Positions 27,059 to 35,437 of a stretch of 64,000 nt of DNA are shown here, one piece after another. A program made the translations under genes and the position numbers. Position 1 is the stretch's first letter. The number at the start of each line of letters is the position of its first letter. Below the pieces are notes generated by a model. It worked only from the letters and a program-made list of their open reading frames with translations. It made no database searches and was not told the origin of the DNA. The DNA is from CAIVAT01 sp037128705 (GTDB taxonomy: Bacteria > Bacteroidota > Bacteroidia > Bacteroidales > FEN-979), in NCBI GenBank assembly GCA_037128705.1, contig JBAXVX010000024.1, positions 1 through 64,000 of the forward strand. The letters are read 5' to 3'.

Positions 27059-28519
27059 ATGAAAAAATGGTCCTTTATTTCATTCCTGATTTTTATATCC
27101 ATGACAGTTTCCTCCATTGCCGGCAATCCACTGGCCGCGCCGCGTAAACCCTCTACGAAACTGGTGACAGTGTATACCACTGCCGAGAATACCAAGTTCA
27201 GGATTTCTGTGACAGACACCATTCAACTGGCCAATTTTGGTCAGCCATTGGAAACCCAGCCCTGTGTCTTTGTTGATCCGGCCAAGACTTTCCAGACATT
27301 CATCGGCATTGGTGCCGCCCTGACCGATGCTTCTGCCGAAACCTTCGCAAAAATGTCGAAAGCAAAGCAGAAGGAGATCCTGCAGAAATATTTTGATCCG
27401 GAAAGGGGGATTGGATATACGCTGGCACGAACCAACATCCACAGCTGCGATTTTTCCAGCGGCAGTTACACCTATGTCGATGAAAATGACCGGGAGTTAA
27501 AATCGTTCACCATCTCACATGATCAGAATTTCCGCATTCCATTCATTCAGCAGGCGATTGCAGCCGCAGGCGGGAAACTCACCCTCTTTGCCAGTCCCTG
27601 GAGCCCGCCGGCCTGGATGAAGGACAACAACAACATGCTGCAGGGCGGCAAGCTTAAGCCCGAATTTTATCAGAGTTGGGCCGACTATTTTGTAAAGTTC
27701 ATCAGGGCCTACGAAGCGGAAGGTATCCCGGTATGGGGCATCAGTGTTCAGAATGAGCCCATGGCCAAACAGAAATGGGAATCCTGCATTTTTACGGCAG
27801 AAGAAGAGCGTGATTTCATAAAGAAATTTATCGGGCCGACCTTGCTGAAGGAGGGGTTAAGTGACAAAAAAATCATTGCCTGGGATCACAACCGCGACCT
27901 GATATATCAGCGTGCGAGCATCATTTTAAGGGACCCTGAAGCTGCAAAATATGTATGGGGCATTGGGTTTCACTGGTATGAAACCTGGACCGGCGGCGGG
28001 AATATTTTCGACAATGTCAAACGGGTAAATGAGGCCTTCCCCGACAAGCAACTCCTTTTTACAGAGGGTTGTGCCGAGAGTTTTGACTTCGGGAAGATAA
28101 ATGAATGGAAATGGGGAGAATTATATGGTCGCAACATGATCAATGATTTCAACAATGGAACCGTTGGGTGGACCGACTGGAACATCCTGCTCGATGAGAC
28201 GGGAGGCCCCAACCATGTTCAGAACCTTTGCTTTGCCCCGCTGCACGCCAATACCAGGACAGGGGAGTTGTATTACATGAACTCATTTTATTATATCGGT
28301 CATTTCTCAAAATTTATCCGCCCCGGGGCGAAAAGAATTACCAGTGCCGCTAGCCGCGGACAATTGCTGACCACGGCATTTCTAAATACCGATGGGAAAA
28401 TCGTGGTCATTGTGATGAACCAAAGCGATGATAAAATCCCTTACCGGGTATGGATTTCCGGAAGAGCGGCGGAGACAACCAGTTTACCTCATTCAATCCA
28501 GACACTGGTCATTCAATAA
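27059..28519 (+). CDS. GH30 glucanase / glucosidase-like enzyme
   Basis: This 486-residue protein has a signal peptide ending near 'SSIAG' and no lipobox, so it is likely periplasmic. GH30 features are 'FIGIGAALTDASAE', 'FASPWSPPAWMKDNNNMLQGGKL', acid/base Glu233 in 'ISVQNEPMAKQ' and nucleophile Glu336 in 'LLFTEGCAES', with the C-terminal beta-sandwich after 'IGHFSKFIRPGAKRI'. It differs from the first GH30 in its signal and around the active site ('QNEPMAKQKWESC'), so it may be an exo-acting or beta-glucosidase-type partner that finishes beta-1,6-linked fragments in the periplasm. It starts 32 bp after the GH5 gene and probably shares its transcript. Confidence 0.9.
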   Translation: MKKWSFISFLIFISMTVSSIAGNPLAAPRKPSTKLVTVYTTAENTKFRISVTDTIQLANFGQPLETQPCVFVDPAKTFQTFIGIGAALTDASAETFAKMSKAKQKEILQKYFDPERGIGYTLARTNIHSCDFSSGSYTYVDENDRELKSFTISHDQNFRIPFIQQAIAAAGGKLTLFASPWSPPAWMKDNNNMLQGGKLKPEFYQSWADYFVKFIRAYEAEGIPVWGISVQNEPMAKQKWESCIFTAEEERDFIKKFIGPTLLKEGLSDKKIIAWDHNRDLIYQRASIILRDPEAAKYVWGIGFHWYETWTGGGNIFDNVKRVNEAFPDKQLLFTEGCAESFDFGKINEWKWGELYGRNMINDFNNGTVGWTDWNILLDETGGPNHVQNLCFAPLHANTRTGELYYMNSFYYIGHFSKFIRPGAKRITSAASRGQLLTTAFLNTDGKIVVIVMNQSDDKIPYRVWISGRAAETTSLPHSIQTLVIQ

Positions 28520-28580
28520 AATTTATTTTTCTGCCTTTTTTCCTGTTTCTTAGTATTGTAATTTCTTTAAATTTGTTCTC

Positions 28581-28605
28581 CGGCAGGTTTTTAGTTCACC
28601 TGCCG
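28581..28605. repeat. Stem-loop downstream of the second GH30 gene
   Basis: CGGCAGGT (28581-28588) and ACCTGCCG (28598-28605) form a perfect 8-bp stem with a 9-nt loop. No T-tract follows, so it is a possible Rho-dependent stop or RNA-stability element and not a classic terminator. Confidence 0.4.
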
Positions 28606-28710
28606 CGTATGCCCGTTCGTAAAAGTACTTCTAATCCAATGTGTTGTGATTTAATTATTTTGTGAAAAAGATTTCAGGCGGGGATATAATCGCTTTTTAA
28701 TTATTTGTAT

Positions 28711-28718
28711 TATATTTG
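28711..28718 (+). promoter_or_regulatory. Candidate -7 box (TATATTTG) of the secreted glycan-binding protein gene
   Basis: TATATTTG matches TAnnTTTG and the context TATATTTGGC is close to the box before the PKD lipoprotein gene. It lies 45 bp before the ATG at 28756; no clear -33 element was found. Confidence 0.4.
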
Positions 28719-28755
28719 GCAAACAAAAATTATTATTCACTTAAACGCAAAAATT

Positions 28756-30657
28756 ATGAAAAGAAGTTTACTTATTGTTATGATGCTGTTGGCCATGGTT
28801 GGCCTGACCAAGGCCCAGGTTCTCGCTGACTTTGAGCTTATTAAGATGAATGGTATGGGCGAAAGTACTTACAGTGCCGTGACTAATCCCGACACGACAG
28901 GTAACCACAGTGCATGGGTTGGCAAAATGAACCGTGCAGCCGACAACACCCCGTGGGGCGGTTTTTGGTGCCCTTTAGCTACAGCGATCGATGTAACAAA
29001 CAACCACTACGTTCATGTGAAAGTGTGGAAACCACGCCTCAGCCCGATTAAATTCAAACTGGAAGGCGGCCCGTCAGGGACTAAAGAGTTTGTTCCAATG
29101 CGGGATCAGTCGGTAGTGAATGGCTGGGAAGATATCGTATTCGATGTCACCGAATTCACGGGAGCTTATCCAATCGTCGCCTTTATGCCCGATTTTGAGG
29201 ATCCTCTTACACTTACAGAACCCATCGTTATTTATTTTGACGATATCATGGTCAACAACGATCCGCACCCTAACACAGAAAGTGTTTCCGTGATCGAAAA
29301 TTTTGAGCAACTGATTCCATTGAACATCATGTTTGGTGATGTGGCCGTTGACTCCAGCACCATGGTGGTTGTTCCAAATCCCGATATCGTTGGCAACGAA
29401 AGTAACTGGGTTGTCAAGTTCACACGTGATAAGGACGGTGTGCCCTGGGGCGGATTCTGGTCCCGTTTACCACAACCTTATGATGTGACAACCAACAAAT
29501 TCATCCACGTTGATGTTTACAAACCACGCATCAGCCCTGTATACTTCAAAATTGAAGGTGGTGCTGCCGGTAACCTCGAAATTGAATCGATGAATGCCCA
29601 GACCCTGATCAATGCATGGGAAGGGTTCACATGGGACTTCTCAGCAAAAACAGGTAATGACTATCAGATCATTGCGTTCATGCCCGACAAAATTGATCCT
29701 GTTGGCCTTACAGAAGATATTGTCATCTATTTTGACAACATCGTTCTTGACAATATTGGTCCTGGCATCGCAGTCGACCTGAATGTTGATATGCACGGAT
29801 CGAAACTCACAGCCGGTCAACCGGTTTATTTTGCAGGAGATTTCGGTGGAATCTATGGCACCTGGAACGCACCTGGTGATAATCCCAATTGTGAATTGAT
29901 TGACCTTGATGGTGACTCAATTTACACTGCCAATCTTGCATTGCCAGCAGCAGGAACGTTTAACTTCAAATTCTTCAAAGGTGTTGGCTGGGATGGCGGC
30001 GAATGGACCGGAGATCCGAACCGCAAAGTTACTGTTACCGGACCAGGCGCCTTTACCTACAAATGGGGCGTGAAACCAGTAACTGCTGTCTTTAACGTAG
30101 ATATGAAAGGATCTAAACTTGCCGGTGAAACTATTTATGTAGCCGGTGATTTCGGTGGCATTTATGGTTCCTGGAACGCACCTGGTGACAATCTTAACGA
30201 TGCATTGGTTGCTCAGACACCACTCACCGACTCCATTTACTCTATCACCCTGGCGCTTGATGCAGCCGGTACATATAACTTTAAATTCTTCAAAGGCGCT
30301 GGCTGGAATGGTGGCGAATGGGCCGGAGATCCGAACAGAATGCTCACAATTGCAAAAGATACAACGGTCAAATTCAAATGGGGATCGGTATTCCCCTATG
30401 GAATTATTGACAATGCGTTGGCTGGCAAAGTGAGCGTATATCCCGTTCCTTTCAGGAATAACCTGACCATCAATACATCTGTTGAACTGAAATCAGTAGT
30501 TGTCACCACAGCCATTGGTCAAAGGGTGGTAACCCTGGATTATCCGACGGTTGGTACAACCACAACCAATACTTCAGATTTGGCTCCCGGATTGTATTTC
30601 GTAACATTCTATCCGAAATCAGGGATCGCCTATTCTCTGAAAATTATGAAGTATTAA
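28756..30657 (+). CDS. Secreted duplicated-domain glycan-binding protein with T9SS sorting domain
   Basis: From the ATG at 28756 the protein has 633 residues with a signal peptide ending 'GLTKAQ'; upstream in-frame codons are an artefact of open frame. Residues ~22-345 are two ~160-residue copies of a beta-sandwich module, each with 'PWGGFW', 'V.V.KPR.SP..FK.EGG' and 'EPIVIYFDDI' segments. Then come two ~100-residue copies of a starch-binding-like module ('GDFGGIYG.WNAPGDN', 'AGT.NFKFFKG.GW.GGEW.GDPNR'). The T9SS domain begins 'VSVYPVPFRNNLTI'. No catalytic residues are visible. It resembles the variable surface glycan-binding proteins that end SusC/SusD loci and probably presents beta-glucan at the surface. 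It is a monocistronic unit with its own promoter and terminator. Confidence 0.75.
   Translation: MKRSLLIVMMLLAMVGLTKAQVLADFELIKMNGMGESTYSAVTNPDTTGNHSAWVGKMNRAADNTPWGGFWCPLATAIDVTNNHYVHVKVWKPRLSPIKFKLEGGPSGTKEFVPMRDQSVVNGWEDIVFDVTEFTGAYPIVAFMPDFEDPLTLTEPIVIYFDDIMVNNDPHPNTESVSVIENFEQLIPLNIMFGDVAVDSSTMVVVPNPDIVGNESNWVVKFTRDKDGVPWGGFWSRLPQPYDVTTNKFIHVDVYKPRISPVYFKIEGGAAGNLEIESMNAQTLINAWEGFTWDFSAKTGNDYQIIAFMPDKIDPVGLTEDIVIYFDNIVLDNIGPGIAVDLNVDMHGSKLTAGQPVYFAGDFGGIYGTWNAPGDNPNCELIDLDGDSIYTANLALPAAGTFNFKFFKGVGWDGGEWTGDPNRKVTVTGPGAFTYKWGVKPVTAVFNVDMKGSKLAGETIYVAGDFGGIYGSWNAPGDNLNDALVAQTPLTDSIYSITLALDAAGTYNFKFFKGAGWNGGEWAGDPNRMLTIAKDTTVKFKWGSVFPYGIIDNALAGKVSVYPVPFRNNLTINTSVELKSVVVTTAIGQRVVTLDYPTVGTTTTNTSDLAPGLYFVTFYPKSGIAYSLKIMKY
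29833..30195 (+). repeat. DNA-level internal repeat in the glycan-binding protein gene
   Basis: The segment around 29833-29885 recurs around 30141-30195 with only scattered changes, including TTTCGGTGG..T.TATGG and CCTGGAACGCACCTGGTGA. It marks a recent duplication of the ~100-residue binding module, ~310 bp apart. Confidence 0.75.
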
Positions 30658-30723
30658 GCTGAACATTTTTCAGCTTGAACAATTTACATTCCCTTGCCAG
30701 GGGGCTGCCTGGAAATCATGATA

Positions 30724-30754
30724 CTGAAGCCTCTTATAAAGAGGCTTCAGTTTT
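30724..30754 (+). terminator. Rho-independent terminator at the end of the beta-1,3/1,6-glucan locus
   Basis: CTGAAGCCTCTT (30724-30735), a 3-nt loop and AAGAGGCTTCAG (30739-30750) give a perfect 12-bp stem followed by TTTT. It separates the secreted binding protein from the GH144 gene. Confidence 0.9.
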
Positions 30755-30828
30755 ATGGTTCAACGTATAATCAAAAATATCCGAACACGGCCGCCCTTTC
30801 AGCTGCCGCTGAGGCTTAGAAATATTAA

Positions 30829-32226
30829 ATGAAGAATCCTATGAAAACCGTTACAGTATTTTTGCTCCTGGTGTTTTCAGTTTCCATGGGCGCAGCGCAA
30901 TCTAAAATGGTTGTTTTCAAATCCAACGGGAGGGTGAATTATCCGGTATCTCATGAGGATGAGACCATGCTCGATTCAATTCAGTATAAAACTTTTCTTT
31001 TCTTTTTGGGTGAAAGCCATCCTGAGTGGGGAATTGTAAAAGACCGGACTTTAAATACCGCTCCCTGTAGCATTGCCGCCACGGGTTTTGGGATCCCATC
31101 CCTGGCGATTGGCGCTGAGCGAAACTGGATCAGCCGCGAAAAGGCTGCCGCAATCACCCTCAGCATCATGAAATTCTTTATCGGTTCTGTGCAAAGTACC
31201 GCAAAGGATGTCACAGGTTATAAAGGATTTTATTATCATTTTCTGAAGATGGGTACCGGTACACGCGAATGGAACTGTGAGCTCTCTTCGGTAGATACCG
31301 GGATACTGATGATGGGAATTATTTTCGCCCGAAACTATTACAACCGTGACAATGTTGTTGAAAACCAGATTCGTTCCCTGGCAGTAAAATTACTTGAACG
31401 GGTTGACTGGAACTTTATGATCTTGCCGGCTTCAAGTAAATATGCCTATACGCTGTCCATGGCCTGGACGCCTGAAAAAGGCCTGCAGGATTACGGGTGG
31501 TTCGGTTATAACGAGGCGCTGTTCCTGTATGTTCTGGCAGCAGGCAGCGGGATGAACAATGCAGAGCAAAGTTACAAGGCATGGTTAAAAACCTATCAAT
31601 GGGAAACCCCGTACAAGGGATTATCCCATGTGGCTTTCCCTCCGCTGTTCGGGCATCAGTTTTCCCAGGCATTCATTGATTTTCGTGGTTTAGCCGATAC
31701 GTACATGAAGGAAAAAGGAATCGACTACTTCGAGAACTCACGTCGTGCCACCCTTGTTCAACGGCAATATGCCATTGATAATCCCAAGGGCTGGATTGGT
31801 TATGATTCGCTATGCTGGGGTGTGACTGCATGTGACGGTCCGCCGGACAAATATAATTTTGCTGATAAAAAGTTTTTAGGTTATGCCGGAAGGGGTACGA
31901 GTGGCCCCAAAAACAATTATTTTGATGATGGCACGATTGCCCCCTATGCAGCACTTTCATCATTGCCTTTCACTCCTGAAATAGTTCTTCCCACCATTCA
32001 ATCAATGAATAAAAAATTTGGCAAAAGTTTATGGGGGAAATATGGTTATTATGATTCCTTTAACCTGACTGCCAAGTGGATCGACGATGATTATTTAGGA
32101 ATTGATGAGGGCCCCATGCTGATGATGATAGAAAATTTCAGGACAGGACTTGTCTGGAATTATGTGATGAAAGATCCCATCATCCAGAAAGGATTGAACA
32201 GGCTCGGCTACCAGTATTTACAATAA
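30829..32226 (+). CDS. GH144-like endo-beta-1,2-glucanase (glucoamylase-like fold)
   Basis: The protein has 465 residues, or 461 from the next ATG, with a signal peptide ending 'MGAAQS'. The mature part is a single (alpha/alpha)6 barrel of the 'glucoamylase-like' family: 'YKTFLFFLGESHPEWGIVKDRT', 'IAATGFGIPSLAIGAERNWISREKA', 'ELSSVDTGILMMGIIFAR', 'YGWFGYNEALFLYVLAAGSG', 'HQFSQAFIDFRGLAD' and 'YDSFNLTAKWIDDDYLGIDEGPMLMMIEN'. Characterised members in Bacteroidota are GH144 endo-beta-1,2-glucanases that release sophorooligosaccharides. The GH94 phosphorylase and GH35 enzyme downstream support that substrate. It probably works in the periplasm. The next gene starts 12 bp downstream. A beta-glucosidase or another (alpha/alpha)6 activity cannot be excluded from sequence alone. 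Confidence 0.85.
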   Translation: MKNPMKTVTVFLLLVFSVSMGAAQSKMVVFKSNGRVNYPVSHEDETMLDSIQYKTFLFFLGESHPEWGIVKDRTLNTAPCSIAATGFGIPSLAIGAERNWISREKAAAITLSIMKFFIGSVQSTAKDVTGYKGFYYHFLKMGTGTREWNCELSSVDTGILMMGIIFARNYYNRDNVVENQIRSLAVKLLERVDWNFMILPASSKYAYTLSMAWTPEKGLQDYGWFGYNEALFLYVLAAGSGMNNAEQSYKAWLKTYQWETPYKGLSHVAFPPLFGHQFSQAFIDFRGLADTYMKEKGIDYFENSRRATLVQRQYAIDNPKGWIGYDSLCWGVTACDGPPDKYNFADKKFLGYAGRGTSGPKNNYFDDGTIAPYAALSSLPFTPEIVLPTIQSMNKKFGKSLWGKYGYYDSFNLTAKWIDDDYLGIDEGPMLMMIENFRTGLVWNYVMKDPIIQKGLNRLGYQYLQ

Positions 32227-32238
32227 ACAGGCCTTTCT

Positions 32239-35200
32239 ATGAAACAGCATCTCAAACAGGGTATTGTCATTTTATTCCTGTCGGTTATGGCAACATCCAT
32301 GATCCTTGCGCAGACCAGGACACTGGATGAATTTGAAAACAAAGAGGGATGGACTTTTATCAGGTCCGATGGGGTGAATCTGAACTTAACCACCGAAAAA
32401 GGGTTGACGGGCAATGCGATCCGGTTCGACTATGATTTCACCCATGGCACTGGTTATGGGGGCATACAGAAACTCTTCCCGATCGATCTCCCCGATAATT
32501 ATGAATTCACCTTTTATCTGAAAGCCGAATCTCCGGCCAATAACCTTGAAATAAAATTTATTGACAGCACGGGAAACAATGTCTGGTGGCTGAGCAACCG
32601 GAACTATGATTTTCCTTCAGAATGGAAAAAGATCCGGATTAAAAAACGGCACATTAATTTTGCATGGGGCCCAACACAGGATCACAATTTAAAACGAATT
32701 GACCGGATTGAATTCACCATCGCCTCATTTGTAGGGGGCAAAGGGACCATCTGGATTGACGACCTGAAATTTGAGCCGCTTGCGCCCGAAACGCAATCCT
32801 ATCCCACACCCTCAGTTACAGTTTCCTCTTCATTGAAGGGCCATCAGGGAGATCTCATGGTCGACAACCTGACTGAAAGTTACTGGCAAAGCCAGGGAGT
32901 GAAGGATCAGCACGTGGTCATTGATTTTAAAACCCGCAGGGAATTTGGCGGTTTGCAGATCAACTGGCTGAAGGATCATTTTTCGACAAGTTTTGACCTG
33001 TTCCTGTCGGAAGACGGTGTGAAGTGGGAGAGAGCCTATTCCGTGCCGTCAAACCTGAGTGATGTCAGTTTTGTCAGGCTGGCTGAAGCTGAAGCAAATT
33101 ATATCCGGATCGATCTCTTAAAGAGCAAGAATGACAAGGGGTTCGGAATTGAGGATATAAAATTCCTGGATATAAAAAGCTCCTTGTCGATGAATGATTT
33201 TTTAATTTACACCTCCGGCCATTCACAGGCAGGAAGTTATCCAAGGTACTTTTCCGAGAAGGCTTCATACTGGACCATCACAGGTGTTAACAATGATGTT
33301 AAGGAGGCTTTGATAAACGAGGATGGCATGGTGGAGGTGGATAAAGCCAAATTCTCCATCGAACCCATGATAAAAATGGGTGATACGGTGTATAACTGGT
33401 ACAATGTGAAACCTGTTCAGTCATTGGGCTATTCTGAAGATAAGCGCGAATTTGATTTTATTCCCACCGTGACCTGGCAATGCAATGATCTGAAATTTGT
33501 CACAGGCGTTACGGCCAGCGGAGAGGCAAATAAAGATTCCAGGCTGGATATCCGCTATTCATTTGAAAACCATTCGGACAAACCGATGGATTTTGAGTTT
33601 TATCTCCTGATCCGCCCGTATCAGGTTAATCCCTACTACCAGTTCCTCAACCTTACCGGCGGCGTTGGAAAGATAAAATCACTGAAAGAGACGAAGGACG
33701 GATTGATAGATGCTGATGATAAGGAGGTGATCTCCCTGAAAAAATATGATTCATTCGGAGCTTTTGCTTTTGATGAGGGAAATGTGGTTGACCTGCTGCG
33801 CAAAGGGAACATTCCTCAGAGGAAATTTGCTGCAGATCAAAACGGGCTGGCAAGCGGAGTGATAAAATATGCCCTGCACCTGGACCCGGGCGAACATTCC
33901 GGTTTTTTCGTGGTAGTTCCTTTTTACGGAAAAAACACAGATGCCGCAAAACTGAGCGATGCACTCATTCATAAAGAATCTGAACAAACAACTGACTTCT
34001 GGAGGGACAAAGTTAGTCACATTAAATTCCGCCTGCCTGAATCGGCCAGCAGGATTGTAAATACCTACCGGTCGAATCTCGCCTACATCCTGATCAACAG
34101 GGATCTGGCCGGCATTCAGCCCGGTTCGCGTTCCTATGAGCGGAGCTGGATACGCGACGGGTCACTGACCTCTTCCGCGTTGCTTAAATCAGGCATCGTA
34201 CCGGAGGTAAAGGATTTCATTAACTGGTACACCGATCATCAGTATGGGAGCGGAAAAGTGCCTTGCGTGGTTGATTCAAGGGGTCCCGATCCGGTTCCTG
34301 AAAACGACAGTCACGGGGAGATGATCTACCTGATCCGCGAATATTTTAATTTCACGAAGGATACCACTTTTCTCAGGTCAAAAAATCACAATGTGATCAA
34401 GGCGGTGGAATACATCGAATCATTGATTGCACAGCGGTCGACAGACCATTTTAAAAACGGCAACGACAGTGTGCGGGCCTATTATGGTCTTGAAACGGAA
34501 TCGATAAGCCATGAGGGCTATTCTGCCAAACCGATGCATTCTTACTGGGATGATTTCTTTACCATGAAAGGGTTGAAAGATGCCACGGAGATCCAGAAAA
34601 TCCTGGGCGAAAAGGAATCATATGAAAGAATAAAAAAGGTCCGCGATACATTCAGGGAAAACCTTTACAACTCATTGCAACTCGCCATGAAAATAAGGAA
34701 AATAAATTACCTGCCCGGCTGCGTTGAGTTAGGCGACTTTGATGCCACCTCAACAACCATAGCCTTAACACCATGCAACGAGCTGATCAACCTGCCGAAA
34801 CCCCAGGTTTATAACACCTTTGATAAATACTATGAATTCTTCAAAAACAGGAGAGACGGGAAATCCGACTGGGTGAATTACACTCCTTATGAAAATCGCC
34901 TGATAGGATCATTTATCATCCTGGATCAACCCGACCGGGCGCACGAGCTGATTGAGTTTTTCCTGGGTGATCAGCGTCCGCAGGGATGGAATCACTGGGC
35001 CGAGGTTGTCTGGAAAGATTATCGTACTCCGCGTTATATCGGGGACATGCCGCATACCTGGGTCGGAAGTGATTTTATCAATGCAATCCGTGCCATGTTC
35101 GTTTATGAAAACGAATATGATCAGTCGCTGGTAATAGCCTCTGCGCTTTACCAGGACTGGATTGATTCTCCTGATGGAATGGCTGTTGACAACCTCCCTA

Positions 35201-35424
35201 CCTATTACGGAGAGGTCTCCTATGCCATAAAAAAAGTTCAAAACACCTATCATGTTTCTATTTCCGGTGATGCAAAACTTCCGGCCAATGGGATTAAGAT
35301 AAAAAACTTTAACGGATCGAAACTTCCGGTAAAAGTAACCGTGAACGGGGCGGAGACTAAGGGTTTTACCGAAAAGGAAATTTCAGTGGCCACCATACCC
35401 GCCGAGGTAGTGATTTACTATTAA
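32239..35424 (+). CDS. Large secreted (alpha/alpha)6-barrel enzyme with CBM-like and discoidin-like domains
   Basis: This 1061-residue protein has a signal peptide ending 'SMILAQT'. Residues ~26-180 form a beta-sandwich carbohydrate-binding-like domain ('LDEFENKEGWTF', 'IWIDDLKFEPL'). Residues ~190-320 form an F5/8-type (discoidin-like) domain ('LMVDNLTESYWQSQG', 'LFLSEDGVKWERAYSV'). A beta-rich region (~330-590) precedes an (alpha/alpha)6 barrel (~595-990) with 'RSYERSWIRDGSLTSSALLKSG', 'VVDSRGPDPVPENDSHGEMIYLI' and 'HSYWDDFFTMKGLKD'. Candidate acidic catalytic residues lie in 'WIRDGS', 'NDSHGE' and 'YWDDFF'. The layout resembles GH15/GH94-like inverting enzymes, but no described CAZy family is assigned. 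Its place between the GH144 and transporter genes suggests that it trims beta-1,2-glucooligosaccharides in the periplasm. Confidence 0.7.
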   Translation: MKQHLKQGIVILFLSVMATSMILAQTRTLDEFENKEGWTFIRSDGVNLNLTTEKGLTGNAIRFDYDFTHGTGYGGIQKLFPIDLPDNYEFTFYLKAESPANNLEIKFIDSTGNNVWWLSNRNYDFPSEWKKIRIKKRHINFAWGPTQDHNLKRIDRIEFTIASFVGGKGTIWIDDLKFEPLAPETQSYPTPSVTVSSSLKGHQGDLMVDNLTESYWQSQGVKDQHVVIDFKTRREFGGLQINWLKDHFSTSFDLFLSEDGVKWERAYSVPSNLSDVSFVRLAEAEANYIRIDLLKSKNDKGFGIEDIKFLDIKSSLSMNDFLIYTSGHSQAGSYPRYFSEKASYWTITGVNNDVKEALINEDGMVEVDKAKFSIEPMIKMGDTVYNWYNVKPVQSLGYSEDKREFDFIPTVTWQCNDLKFVTGVTASGEANKDSRLDIRYSFENHSDKPMDFEFYLLIRPYQVNPYYQFLNLTGGVGKIKSLKETKDGLIDADDKEVISLKKYDSFGAFAFDEGNVVDLLRKGNIPQRKFAADQNGLASGVIKYALHLDPGEHSGFFVVVPFYGKNTDAAKLSDALIHKESEQTTDFWRDKVSHIKFRLPESASRIVNTYRSNLAYILINRDLAGIQPGSRSYERSWIRDGSLTSSALLKSGIVPEVKDFINWYTDHQYGSGKVPCVVDSRGPDPVPENDSHGEMIYLIREYFNFTKDTTFLRSKNHNVIKAVEYIESLIAQRSTDHFKNGNDSVRAYYGLETESISHEGYSAKPMHSYWDDFFTMKGLKDATEIQKILGEKESYERIKKVRDTFRENLYNSLQLAMKIRKINYLPGCVELGDFDATSTTIALTPCNELINLPKPQVYNTFDKYYEFFKNRRDGKSDWVNYTPYENRLIGSFIILDQPDRAHELIEFFLGDQRPQGWNHWAEVVWKDYRTPRYIGDMPHTWVGSDFINAIRAMFVYENEYDQSLVIASALYQDWIDSPDGMAVDNLPTYYGEVSYAIKKVQNTYHVSISGDAKLPANGIKIKNFNGSKLPVKVTVNGAETKGFTEKEISVATIPAEVVIYY

Positions 35425-35437
35425 GAAGAGAAAAAGC

